Shown here: positions 1 through 5,367 of the stretch, piece by piece
Position numbering within the stretch: the first letter of the stretch is position 1
Layout: the number at the start of each line of letters is the position of its first letter
NCBI GenBank assembly: GCA_910586275.1
Contig: CAJUIM010000148.1
Location: forward strand, 1 to 7,448
Source of the DNA: an uncultured Lachnospiraceae bacterium
GTDB taxonomy: Bacteria; Bacillota; Clostridia; Lachnospirales; Lachnospiraceae
Direction of reading: 5' to 3'
DNA: 7,448 bases
The notes under the pieces: generated by a model
Database searches by the model: none
What the model was told of the DNA's origin: nothing
The model's input: only the letters and a program-made list of their open reading frames with translations
Position numbers and translations under genes: made by a program

Positions 1-169
1 TCTGCTTAGAAACCTCCAGCCGAAAAAAGCGCACGGAAAACCGGGACAGGCAGTTCCGCTGCTGCCGGCCGCTAAAAAAACTCGCGCACGGGCGTCCGCC
101 TCCCAACATTACATTCAGGCTGAACTGTTACCCTGTTACCCTTTTTCTGTCAAATATCCCGTCAGCCTA

Positions 170-198
170 TTGAAAAATCCGGGAAGTGCTAGTAAAAT
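170..198 (+). promoter_or_regulatory. Candidate sigma-A promoter for the left gene cluster
   Basis: A -35 box TTGAAA (170-175) and a -10 box TAAAAT (193-198) are separated by exactly 17 bp, and each matches its consensus at five of six positions. Transcription would start near 204-206, leaving a leader of about 86 nt before the ATG at 291. The element overlaps a possible GTG start at 186, which argues against that start. No terminator or other good promoter is obvious before 3560, so this promoter could drive several of the left genes. Inferred from sequence match only. Confidence 0.6.
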
Positions 199-271
199 AT
201 AGGACGGTAAAGAAATCTGGATTCTTTTGGAACGATGTAAGGAGCATAAACCGTCTCCGGCGGTTCGTGCA

Positions 272-280
272 GGAAGGGAG
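272..280 (+). promoter_or_regulatory. Ribosome binding site that sets the first gene's start
   Basis: GGAAGGGAG ends 10 nt before the ATG at 291. The alternative GTG at 186 has no comparable purine-rich motif and lies inside the promoter. The GGAG part of this site (277-280) falls within a six-base block (277-282) that can pair with GTCTCC at 253-258, so access to it might be modulated by RNA folding. Confidence 0.5.
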
Positions 281-290
281 ACTGGCGGGG

Positions 291-524
291 ATGCGGGAGA
301 TGGAATTTAAAATGGAACGGCAGGGACTGCTGCAAGTGGGGGATCATATTACCGTGACGGAGGGCGTGCTTCCAAGCAACTACTATTACATTATAGATCC
401 GTCCCTCGCCATGTCGGGAAATTATCCTTTCCGGGAGAGGCTGTCGGCCAGGGAGGGCGTGGTAGCCAGAATAGTGGAGAATGAACGGGGTTTTTATGTT
501 CTTGCACAGTTTGAGGAATCATAA
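291..524 (+). CDS. Conserved-looking 77-residue protein of unknown function
   Basis: I do not recognise a named family with certainty. The 77-residue product is soluble, with no signal peptide or membrane segment. It has a basic and acidic N-terminus (MREMEFKMERQG), then alternating hydrophobic stretches that look like beta strands (GDHITVTEG, residues 17-25; YYYIIDPS, 31-38). A C-terminal GVVARIVENERGFYVLAQF segment (56-74) resembles the turn-and-strand pattern of small SH3-like barrels. That resemblance is an inference. The frame is open from a GTG at 186 (112 residues), but that codon lies within the predicted promoter and lacks a ribosome binding site. ATG 291 has GGAAGGGAG at good spacing; ATG 300 and 312 are other possible starts. 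The gene ends 46 nt before ridA, so the two are probably co-transcribed. Confidence 0.65.
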   Translation: MREMEFKMERQGLLQVGDHITVTEGVLPSNYYYIIDPSLAMSGNYPFRERLSAREGVVARIVENERGFYVLAQFEES

Positions 525-553
525 GATGATTTATGGCAGTATAGGATGAAGAA

Positions 554-563
554 AGGTGAGGAG
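554..563 (+). promoter_or_regulatory. Ribosome binding site that sets the ridA start
   Basis: AGGTGAGGAG ends 7 nt before the ATG at 571. An in-frame GTG at 556 lies inside this motif, so the longer 132-residue reading is not credible. Confidence 0.8.
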
Positions 564-570
564 AAAGCAG

Positions 571-954
571 ATGGCAAGAAGAGTATCAACAAGTAAAGCA
601 CCGGCAGCAATCGGACCATATTCACAGGCAGTCATTGCAGGATCTACATTGTATGCGTCAGGACAGATTCCGCTGGACCCGGCTACCGGAGAAATCAAGG
701 GCAGCGATATTTCGGAACAGACAAGGCAGGTAATGAGAAATGTGGGGGCTATTCTGACAGAAGCAGGATATTCCTATAATGATGTGGTAAAGACGACTTG
801 TTTTCTGGCCGATATGAAAGACTTTGCGGAATTCAACAGCGTGTATGAGAAATATTTCACGGATAAGGATAAACCGGCAAGGAGCTGCGTGGCAGTCAAG
901 GAACTTCCGAAGAACGTGCTCTGTGAAGTGGAAGTGATTGCATGCCATGGATAA
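571..954 (+). CDS. ridA: RidA family reactive enamine/imine deaminase
   Basis: This 127-residue protein matches the usual length of the cytosolic YjgF/YER057c/UK114 (Rid) family. RidA hydrolyses reactive 2-aminoacrylate and related enamines/imines released by PLP enzymes such as threonine/serine dehydratase, giving 2-keto acids and ammonia and protecting PLP enzymes from damage. The RidA pattern is clear: AIGPYSQAV (13-21, with Tyr17), YASGQIPLDPATG (28-40), NVGAILTEAG (57-66), PARSCVAVKELP (102-113, with Arg104) and CEVEVIA (118-124, with Glu119). Tyr17, Arg104 and Glu119 correspond to the substrate-binding residues of active RidA, and Arg104 is the key carboxylate-binding residue, so the protein is probably active. 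The family forms trimers with active sites at subunit interfaces. The gene overlaps the next one by 8 nt. Confidence 0.95.
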   Translation: MARRVSTSKAPAAIGPYSQAVIAGSTLYASGQIPLDPATGEIKGSDISEQTRQVMRNVGAILTEAGYSYNDVVKTTCFLADMKDFAEFNSVYEKYFTDKDKPARSCVAVKELPKNVLCEVEVIACHG

Positions 955-1453
955 TGTGATTTTGATCGGTATGCCGGGGGCAGGGAAAAGTACGGTAGGC
1001 GTGGTGCTTGCCAAGCGGCTGGGATACCGTTTTGTAGATTCCGATTTGGTGATGCAGGAGCATGAGGGCATGCTCCTGCACCGGATTATGGAAGAAAAGG
1101 GACTGGAAGGGTTTCTGAAAACGGAAAATGATGTCAATGCGTCTTTACAGGCAGAAAAAAGTGTGATTGCAACCGGCGGCAGCGTGATATACGGCAGCCA
1201 AGCTATGGCGCATCTGAAAAGCATCGGGACGGTTGTGTATCTGAAGCTGGCCTGTGCATCGGTGAAGGAGCGTCTTGGTGATTTGAGGGAGCGGGGAGTT
1301 GCGCTGCGGGACGGACAGACTTTGGAGAGCCTATACAGAGAGAGAATTCCGTATTATGAGAAATATGCGGATTATGTGGTGGACTGTGACGATAAAATGA
1401 TAAAGGATATCGCAGCAGAGATTGCGGATATCGTAGGGAGAAACGGAGAATGA
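947..1453 (+). CDS. Shikimate kinase-like P-loop kinase with altered substrate pocket
   Basis: A 168-residue nucleoside monophosphate kinase-fold protein, the usual shikimate kinase (AroK/AroL) length. Shikimate kinase phosphorylates shikimate with ATP in aromatic amino acid synthesis. Visible motifs are Walker A GMPGAGKST (8-16), DSD (31-33) as in the family DxD, TGGS (76-79), and RERIPYYEKYAD (131-142), whose Arg133 matches the conserved Arg near the C-terminus. Several shikimate contacts differ: FRxxE reads FLKTE (56-60), so the conserved Arg is Leu57; the GGG triad is GGS (77-79); and the lid RP(L) segment reads RGVALRDG (116-123). ATP binding looks intact, but the substrate may not be shikimate. 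Databases would probably call it shikimate kinase. ATG 947 fits the N-terminus best and overlaps the ridA stop by 8 nt; a TTG at 938 would add three residues. No strong ribosome binding site precedes it, which suggests translational coupling. Confidence 0.82.
   Translation: MDNVILIGMPGAGKSTVGVVLAKRLGYRFVDSDLVMQEHEGMLLHRIMEEKGLEGFLKTENDVNASLQAEKSVIATGGSVIYGSQAMAHLKSIGTVVYLKLACASVKERLGDLRERGVALRDGQTLESLYRERIPYYEKYADYVVDCDDKMIKDIAAEIADIVGRNGE
1053..1080 (+). repeat. Perfect 12-bp inverted repeat with 4-nt loop inside the kinase-like gene
   Basis: TGCAGGAGCATG (1053-1064) is the exact reverse complement of CATGCTCCTGCA (1069-1080), with loop AGGG (1065-1068). In mRNA this would be a very stable hairpin lying wholly within the coding region, about 106 nt after the ATG at 947. 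No T run follows, so it is not an intrinsic terminator. It encodes about ten residues (MQEHEGMLLH) that continue the reading frame normally. Function unknown. Confidence 0.85.
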
Positions 1454-2343
1454 TGAGGAAAAACACAATTGTCAGCAGCCTGCTTTTGTTTTTGGCGGCA
1501 TGTATCTGGGGAGTTGCTTTTGTGGCGCAGAGTATCGGGATGGATTATATGGGACCGTTTACCTTTAACGGCGCAAGGTTTCTCATCGGCGGAACGGTAC
1601 TTCTGCCGATTATTTTTATGCGCAGACGGCAGAAAGTCCGTATATCCGGCATGGCGCTGAAAGGCGGGATCTGCTGTGGGCTGGCAATTTGTGCGGCTTC
1701 TCTTTTCCAGCAGACAGGAATTCAATATACTACGGTAGGAAAGGCCGGATTCATTACAACTTTATATATTATTCTGGTGCCTCTGTCGGGGCTGTTTCTG
1801 GGCAGGAAGGTAGCCGGGCGGGTGTGGGCCGCTGCGGCTGCCGCAGCTGTGGGCATGTATCTGCTATGCATTACGGAAGGGTTTTCGGTTGGGAAGGGAG
1901 ATGCGTTTGTCTTTATATGTGCGGTGCTTTTTACCGTCCATATTCTTGTCATTGATTATTTTTCCCCAAAAGCGGACGGCGTGGCAATCTCCTGCATTCA
2001 GTTTTATACGGCGGGGATTCTCTGCACCATAGGGGCGTTTCTTGTGGAGAAGCCCTCCTGGGAACAATTGGCGCAGGGGATAGTTCCCGTGCTGTATGCC
2101 GGCGTGATGTCCTGCGGGGTGGCATATACGCTGCAGATTATCGGGCAGAAGGAATTGGAGCCTTCGGTGGCATCGCTGATTCTCAGTATGGAATCGGTGG
2201 TGTCGGTTCTGGCCGGCTGGCTGATTCTGGGGCAGGCTCTTACGGCGAGGGAATTGGAAGGATGTGCCATTGTATTTGCGGCAGTTATTTTTGTGCAGTT
2301 ACGTTCTGCGGGTACGGAGGACAATAAGAAAGGGGCTGAATAA
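1450..2343 (+). CDS. EamA/DMT-superfamily permease (RhaT/YdcZ-like drug/metabolite transporter)
   Basis: A 297-residue, strongly hydrophobic inner-membrane protein, the standard length for the EamA family of the drug/metabolite transporter superfamily. About ten membrane helices can be read, roughly at 7-29, 37-57, 72-90, 98-118, 124-142, 150-168, 179-198, 210-228, 240-260 and 268-284. They form two EamA repeats (about 9-141 and 152-284). Family features include the N-terminal AACIWGVAFVAQSIG (16-30), FNGARFLIGG (39-48), and ELEPSVASLILSMESV followed by GWLILGQ in the second repeat (235-262). A short basic loop RRRQKVR (58-64) follows helix 2. The tail is polar. The substrate cannot be read from sequence; relatives export amino acids, metabolites or drugs. 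The ATG overlaps the preceding TGA as ATGA, with GGGAG at 1436-1440, so it is likely coupled to the kinase-like gene. An ATG at 1453 is an alternative start. Confidence 0.88.
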   Translation: MMRKNTIVSSLLLFLAACIWGVAFVAQSIGMDYMGPFTFNGARFLIGGTVLLPIIFMRRRQKVRISGMALKGGICCGLAICAASLFQQTGIQYTTVGKAGFITTLYIILVPLSGLFLGRKVAGRVWAAAAAAAVGMYLLCITEGFSVGKGDAFVFICAVLFTVHILVIDYFSPKADGVAISCIQFYTAGILCTIGAFLVEKPSWEQLAQGIVPVLYAGVMSCGVAYTLQIIGQKELEPSVASLILSMESVVSVLAGWLILGQALTARELEGCAIVFAAVIFVQLRSAGTEDNKKGAE

Positions 2344-2368
2344 ATATGTATATTCAGCGGCTGATTGG

Positions 2369-2384
2369 GCGCGCTGCAACGCGC
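2369..2384 (+). repeat. Short GC hairpin before the oxidoreductase start
   Basis: GCGCG (2369-2373) can pair with CGCGC (2380-2384) around a six-base loop, in the 55-nt gap between the permease and oxidoreductase genes. It is followed by AGGGAAG and not by a T run, so it is not a terminator. It may only be a spacer or may slightly affect mRNA processing; evidence for a function is weak. Confidence 0.3.
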
Positions 2385-2398
2385 AGATAGGGAAGAAT

Positions 2399-3373
2399 AT
2401 GAAAATCGGAGTGCTTGGTACGGGCGGAATAGTGAAAACGGTAGTTCCGACTTTAAAGAAAATGGAAAATATGGATTGTTATGCGGTGGCATCCCGCGCT
2501 TTGGAACGGGCGCAGCAGTTTGCGGCAGAGTATGGATTTGAAAAGAGTTACGGCAGCTATGAGGAACTGGCGGCCGACCCGGAAGTGGGGCTGGTTTATA
2601 TTGCGACGCCTCATTCCTGTCATTATGAAAATATGAAGCTGTGCATTTCGCATAAGAAGCCTGTCTTATGCGAGAAAGCGTTTACCATGAACAGTGCCCA
2701 GGCAAGGGAAATAAAGGAATTGGCGGAAAAAGAAGGGGTCTTTGTGGCAGAGGCCATTTGGACAAGATATATGCCTTCCCGCAGAATCATTCAGGAAACA
2801 TTGGAGAGCGGGATGATCGGAAAGGTATCGGTCCTGACGGCAAATCTGTCCTATGCCATAAGCGGGAATCTGCGGATTGTGGATCCCGGACTGGCGGGAG
2901 GAGCCTTATTGGACGTGGGGGTATATGGACTGAATTTTGCAATGATGCATTTCGGGACAGAGATTGAAAGAATAGAGTCATCGGTGCAGTTTACCGATAC
3001 CGGAGTGGACGGAACGGAGAGCATTACTTTGTTTTACAGAAACGGAAGAATGGCCGTCCTTACCCACGGCATATACGGCAGGTCGGACCGCAAGGGGATT
3101 TTCTATGGGGATAAGGGCTATATGGTGGTGGAAAACATTAATAATCCCCAAAGCATTTCTGTCTATGATACCCGGGACCGGCTGGTGAAACGTCTGGATG
3201 TGCCCGGTCAGATCAGCGGGTACGAGTATGAATTCCTGGAATGCGCGGAAGGTGTGGAAAAGGGCAGGAAAGAGAGTGTTTCCATGCCTTTGGCAGACAG
3301 TATCTTTGTTATGGAAACCATGGATTCTATCCGGAAGGAGTGGGGGCTTGTGTACCCGCAGGAACGGGCCTGA
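2399..3373 (+). CDS. Gfo/Idh/MocA family NAD(P)-dependent oxidoreductase
   Basis: A 324-residue cytosolic protein with the two-domain Gfo/Idh/MocA layout. An N-terminal Rossmann domain opens with MKIGVLGTGGIV (1-12) and continues through VYIATPHSCHYENMK (67-81) to the catalytic CEKAFTMN (91-98, Lys93). A C-terminal alpha/beta domain contains AEAIWTRYMPSRRII (117-131) and GGALLDVGVYGLNF (167-180, with Asp172 and Tyr176). EKA in place of EKP, together with the EAxWTRxxP motif, points to the dihydrodiol dehydrogenase-like branch, which acts on sugars or cyclic diols; the true substrate is unknown. The frame is open from 2264, but that stretch overlaps the permease gene. ATG 2399 starts exactly at the Rossmann strand and has AGGGAAG at 2389-2395 (3-nt spacing, rather short). 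The gene lies 55 nt after the permease, and a small GC hairpin (2371-2384) falls in that gap. Confidence 0.9.
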   Translation: MKIGVLGTGGIVKTVVPTLKKMENMDCYAVASRALERAQQFAAEYGFEKSYGSYEELAADPEVGLVYIATPHSCHYENMKLCISHKKPVLCEKAFTMNSAQAREIKELAEKEGVFVAEAIWTRYMPSRRIIQETLESGMIGKVSVLTANLSYAISGNLRIVDPGLAGGALLDVGVYGLNFAMMHFGTEIERIESSVQFTDTGVDGTESITLFYRNGRMAVLTHGIYGRSDRKGIFYGDKGYMVVENINNPQSISVYDTRDRLVKRLDVPGQISGYEYEFLECAEGVEKGRKESVSMPLADSIFVMETMDSIRKEWGLVYPQERA

Positions 3374-3389
3374 GGCAGGAGAAGCAGTC

Positions 3390-3560
3390 ATGGAAGGGGC
3401 GGAAAAGACGATTCATAGGATAGCAGTCTTGTCGGGCGTAGAACGTGAATTTGTGGAACAGGTCTGCAGAATTTATGTGACACACCCGGGCGTGGATGCG
3501 GAAGGAATTGTAAATAAGATGGAAGTAAGGGCAATGTCCGAGCGCGGGTGGCGGAATTAG
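3390..3560 (+). CDS. Small 56-residue protein of unknown function
   Basis: I do not recognise this product. The start at 3390 is supported by AGGAG at 3377-3381, 8 nt upstream, and by a 16-nt gap after the oxidoreductase stop. A longer in-frame reading from 3198 would run over the oxidoreductase gene in another frame and is rejected. The 56 residues look like a compact soluble, mainly helical domain: IHRIAVLSGVEREFVEQVCRIY (8-29), a THPGVDAEG turn (31-39), then IVNKMEVRAMSERG (40-53). The LSGVEREFV and HPGVDAEGIV stretches look like conserved helix caps, perhaps of a small DNA-binding or adaptor domain, but this is speculation. There is no signal peptide or membrane segment. The gene is the last before the exporter pair, 57 nt upstream, and could be co-transcribed with either neighbour. 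Confidence 0.6.
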   Translation: MEGAEKTIHRIAVLSGVEREFVEQVCRIYVTHPGVDAEGIVNKMEVRAMSERGWRN

Positions 3561-3583
3561 GGCATGATTTCTGGAAAAGAAAG

Positions 3584-3592
3584 TGTTAAAAT
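3584..3592 (+). promoter_or_regulatory. Possible extended -10 element for the exporter operon
   Basis: TGTTAAAAT fits an extended -10 (TG, one base, TAAAAT). The -35 position (3564-3569, ATGATT) is poor. If used, transcription would start near 3598-3600, immediately before the AAAGGAG at 3601-3607. That is a very short leader and would exclude the longer starts at 3564 and 3591. Weak evidence; the exporter genes may instead be read through from upstream. Confidence 0.3.
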
Positions 3593-3600
3593 GAATGAGG

Positions 3601-3607
3601 AAAGGAG
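3601..3607 (+). promoter_or_regulatory. Ribosome binding site that sets the first ABC subunit's start
   Basis: AAAGGAG ends 10 nt before the ATG at 3618. The alternatives at 3564 and 3591 lack such a motif, and they would add a hydrophilic extension of up to 18 residues before the usual exporter N-terminus. Confidence 0.7.
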
Positions 3608-3617
3608 TTGGAAATAT

Positions 3618-5366
3618 ATGCTTAAGACGCTGGGAGCGCAGATTAAGGAATTTAAAACGCCGAGCATCATCACCCCGCTGTGCATGATGCTGGAAGTGGT
3701 AATGGAGATGATTATACCGTTGATGATGGCCTCCATTGTGGACGGCGGTGTTGGCAAGGGGGATATGTCACATATTTACCTGATGGGAGGATGCATGGTA
3801 TTGGCGGCATTGGTATCGCTGTCTGCCGGTTTTGCCGGAGGGTATTTTGGGGCAAAGGCCTCCACGGGATTTGCCCGGAACCTGCGGGATGCCATGTTTG
3901 CCAATATACAGAGTTTTTCTTTTGCCAATATTGATAAATACAGTACCGCGGGGCTGGTGACCCGGCTGACTACGGATGTGACCAATATTCAGAATGCCTA
4001 TCAGATGATTCTGCGGATGTGTATCCGGGCACCTTTTTCGCTAATCTGTGCAATGGCTATGTCATTCTTCATAAGCCCCAAGGTGGCGACGGTTTATTTG
4101 GTGGCGGTGTTTATTCTGGGGGGCTGCCTGATGCTGATTGTCACACGGACAATGAAGACATTCCGCAGCATTTTCGAAAAATACGATGCATTGAATGCCA
4201 GCGTGCAGGAGAATGTATCTGCCATCCGGGTGGTAAAGGCTTATGTGCGGGAAGAACATGAGGTAGAGAAGTTCAAGGCGGCCAGCCGGAATGTGTACCG
4301 TCTGTTTATAAAGGCAGAAAATATATTGGCTCTGAACAGCCCGCTGATGCAGATTACCATATACACATGCATTCTATGCATCAGTTATATAGGGGCTAAG
4401 ATGATTGTGGCGGAAAGCATGACCACAGGCGATCTTATGAGCCTGCTGACTTATTGCATGAATATTTTGATGAGCCTGATGATGGTGTCCATGATTTTCG
4501 TTATGGTGACTATGAGTATGGCCAGTGCGGAACGAATCTGTGAAGTCATTAACGAAAAGAGTAGCCTGACCAATCCGGAGAAGCCGGTATATGAAGTGAC
4601 GGACGGAAGCATCCGGTTTGACCATGTGTTTTTTAAATATAATGAGGAAAGTGAAGAACCGGTACTTTCCGATATTCATCTGGAAATAGGTTCCGGGGAG
4701 ACCATTGGCATACTGGGCGGTACGGGCAGCGCGAAAACCAGTTTGGTGAATCTGATCAGCAGGCTGTATGATGTGAGCCAGGGGAGCATACAGGTAGGCG
4801 GCCTGGATGTGCGTGGGTATGATATCGAGACACTGCGCAATGAAGTGTCCGTGGTGCTTCAGAAAAACGTGCTTTTTTCGGGGACCATATTGGATAACCT
4901 CAGATGGGGGGATGCACAGGCTACGGAAGAAGAATGCAAAAGAGCCTGCCGTCTGGCCTGCGCGGATGAATTTATCGAAAAAATGCCGGACGGCTACCAT
5001 ACTTATATAGAGCAGGGAGGAGCCAATGTGTCGGGCGGGCAGAAGCAGAGGCTCTGCATTGCCAGGGCATTGCTGAAAAAGCCGAAGATACTTATTCTGG
5101 ACGACAGCACCAGTGCGGTGGATACGGCGACGGATGCCAAAATACGGAAGGCATTTGCCAAGGAAATTCCGGGGACTACGAAGATTATCATTGCCCAGCG
5201 TATCTCCAGCATTGAACATGCGGACAAGGTCATTGTGATGGAGAACGGGAAAGTGGATGCTTTTGACACACCGGAGAATCTGCGCCGGGAGAATGTGATT
5301 TACCGTGAGGTCTACGAGCAGCAAATGGCCGGAGGCGGGGACTTTGACGAGAAAGGAGAAATGTAG
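3618..5366 (+). CDS. ABC exporter half-transporter with degenerate ATP site (BmrC/LmrC-like subunit)
   Basis: A 582-residue ABC half-transporter: a six-helix type IV exporter membrane domain (about 1-312) and a C-terminal nucleotide-binding domain (about 331-565). Helices are roughly at 19-41, 52-75, 131-152, 156-178, 242-264 and 272-300. Motifs in order: Walker A GGTGSAKTS (367-375), in which the Gly before Lys373 is Ala372; Q-loop Gln415; canonical signature VSGGQ (471-475); Walker B ILILDD (491-496), with Asp496 where the catalytic Glu should be; D-loop SAVD (499-502); and IIIAQR (523-528), with Gln527 replacing the switch His. This subunit should therefore bind ATP poorly or without hydrolysis, but it gives a working signature to its partner. 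The lengths and motif split match heterodimeric multidrug exporters (BmrC, LmrC, TM287). Its stop is 1 nt from the partner's ATG. The substrate is unknown. The N-terminal LKTLGAQIKEF supports the start at 3618. Confidence 0.9.
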   Translation: MLKTLGAQIKEFKTPSIITPLCMMLEVVMEMIIPLMMASIVDGGVGKGDMSHIYLMGGCMVLAALVSLSAGFAGGYFGAKASTGFARNLRDAMFANIQSFSFANIDKYSTAGLVTRLTTDVTNIQNAYQMILRMCIRAPFSLICAMAMSFFISPKVATVYLVAVFILGGCLMLIVTRTMKTFRSIFEKYDALNASVQENVSAIRVVKAYVREEHEVEKFKAASRNVYRLFIKAENILALNSPLMQITIYTCILCISYIGAKMIVAESMTTGDLMSLLTYCMNILMSLMMVSMIFVMVTMSMASAERICEVINEKSSLTNPEKPVYEVTDGSIRFDHVFFKYNEESEEPVLSDIHLEIGSGETIGILGGTGSAKTSLVNLISRLYDVSQGSIQVGGLDVRGYDIETLRNEVSVVLQKNVLFSGTILDNLRWGDAQATEEECKRACRLACADEFIEKMPDGYHTYIEQGGANVSGGQKQRLCIARALLKKPKILILDDSTSAVDTATDAKIRKAFAKEIPGTTKIIIAQRISSIEHADKVIVMENGKVDAFDTPENLRRENVIYREVYEQQMAGGGDFDEKGEM

Positions 5367-5367
5367 G

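Noticed and set aside
49..66. GGCAG/CTGCC hairpin near the left edge as a terminator of an upstream gene
   Set aside because: It is followed by an A run (74-80), not a T run, and no upstream gene is visible in the window.
29..91. GCGCACGG repeated at 29-36 and 84-91 in the left non-coding stretch
   Set aside because: Short, only two copies, in GC-rich DNA; compatible with chance.
125..140. Tandem 8-bp repeat CTGTTACC twice, upstream of the promoter
   Set aside because: Only two copies. It could be an operator half-site pair or a replication slip, but nothing else supports either.
540..545. TATAGG as a -10 box for a separate ridA promoter
   Set aside because: No -35 match lies at 16-18 bp; the nearest TTGAGG (511-516) is 23 bp away.
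658..1224. 188-codon open frame on the - strand
   Set aside because: It is antisense to ridA and the kinase-like gene, both supported by clear motifs; no ribosome binding site or domain was seen.
4374..5324. 316-codon open frame on the - strand
   Set aside because: It lies fully antisense to the first ABC subunit, whose ATPase motifs prove the + frame. The - frame product is rich in His and Arg and has no recognisable domain.
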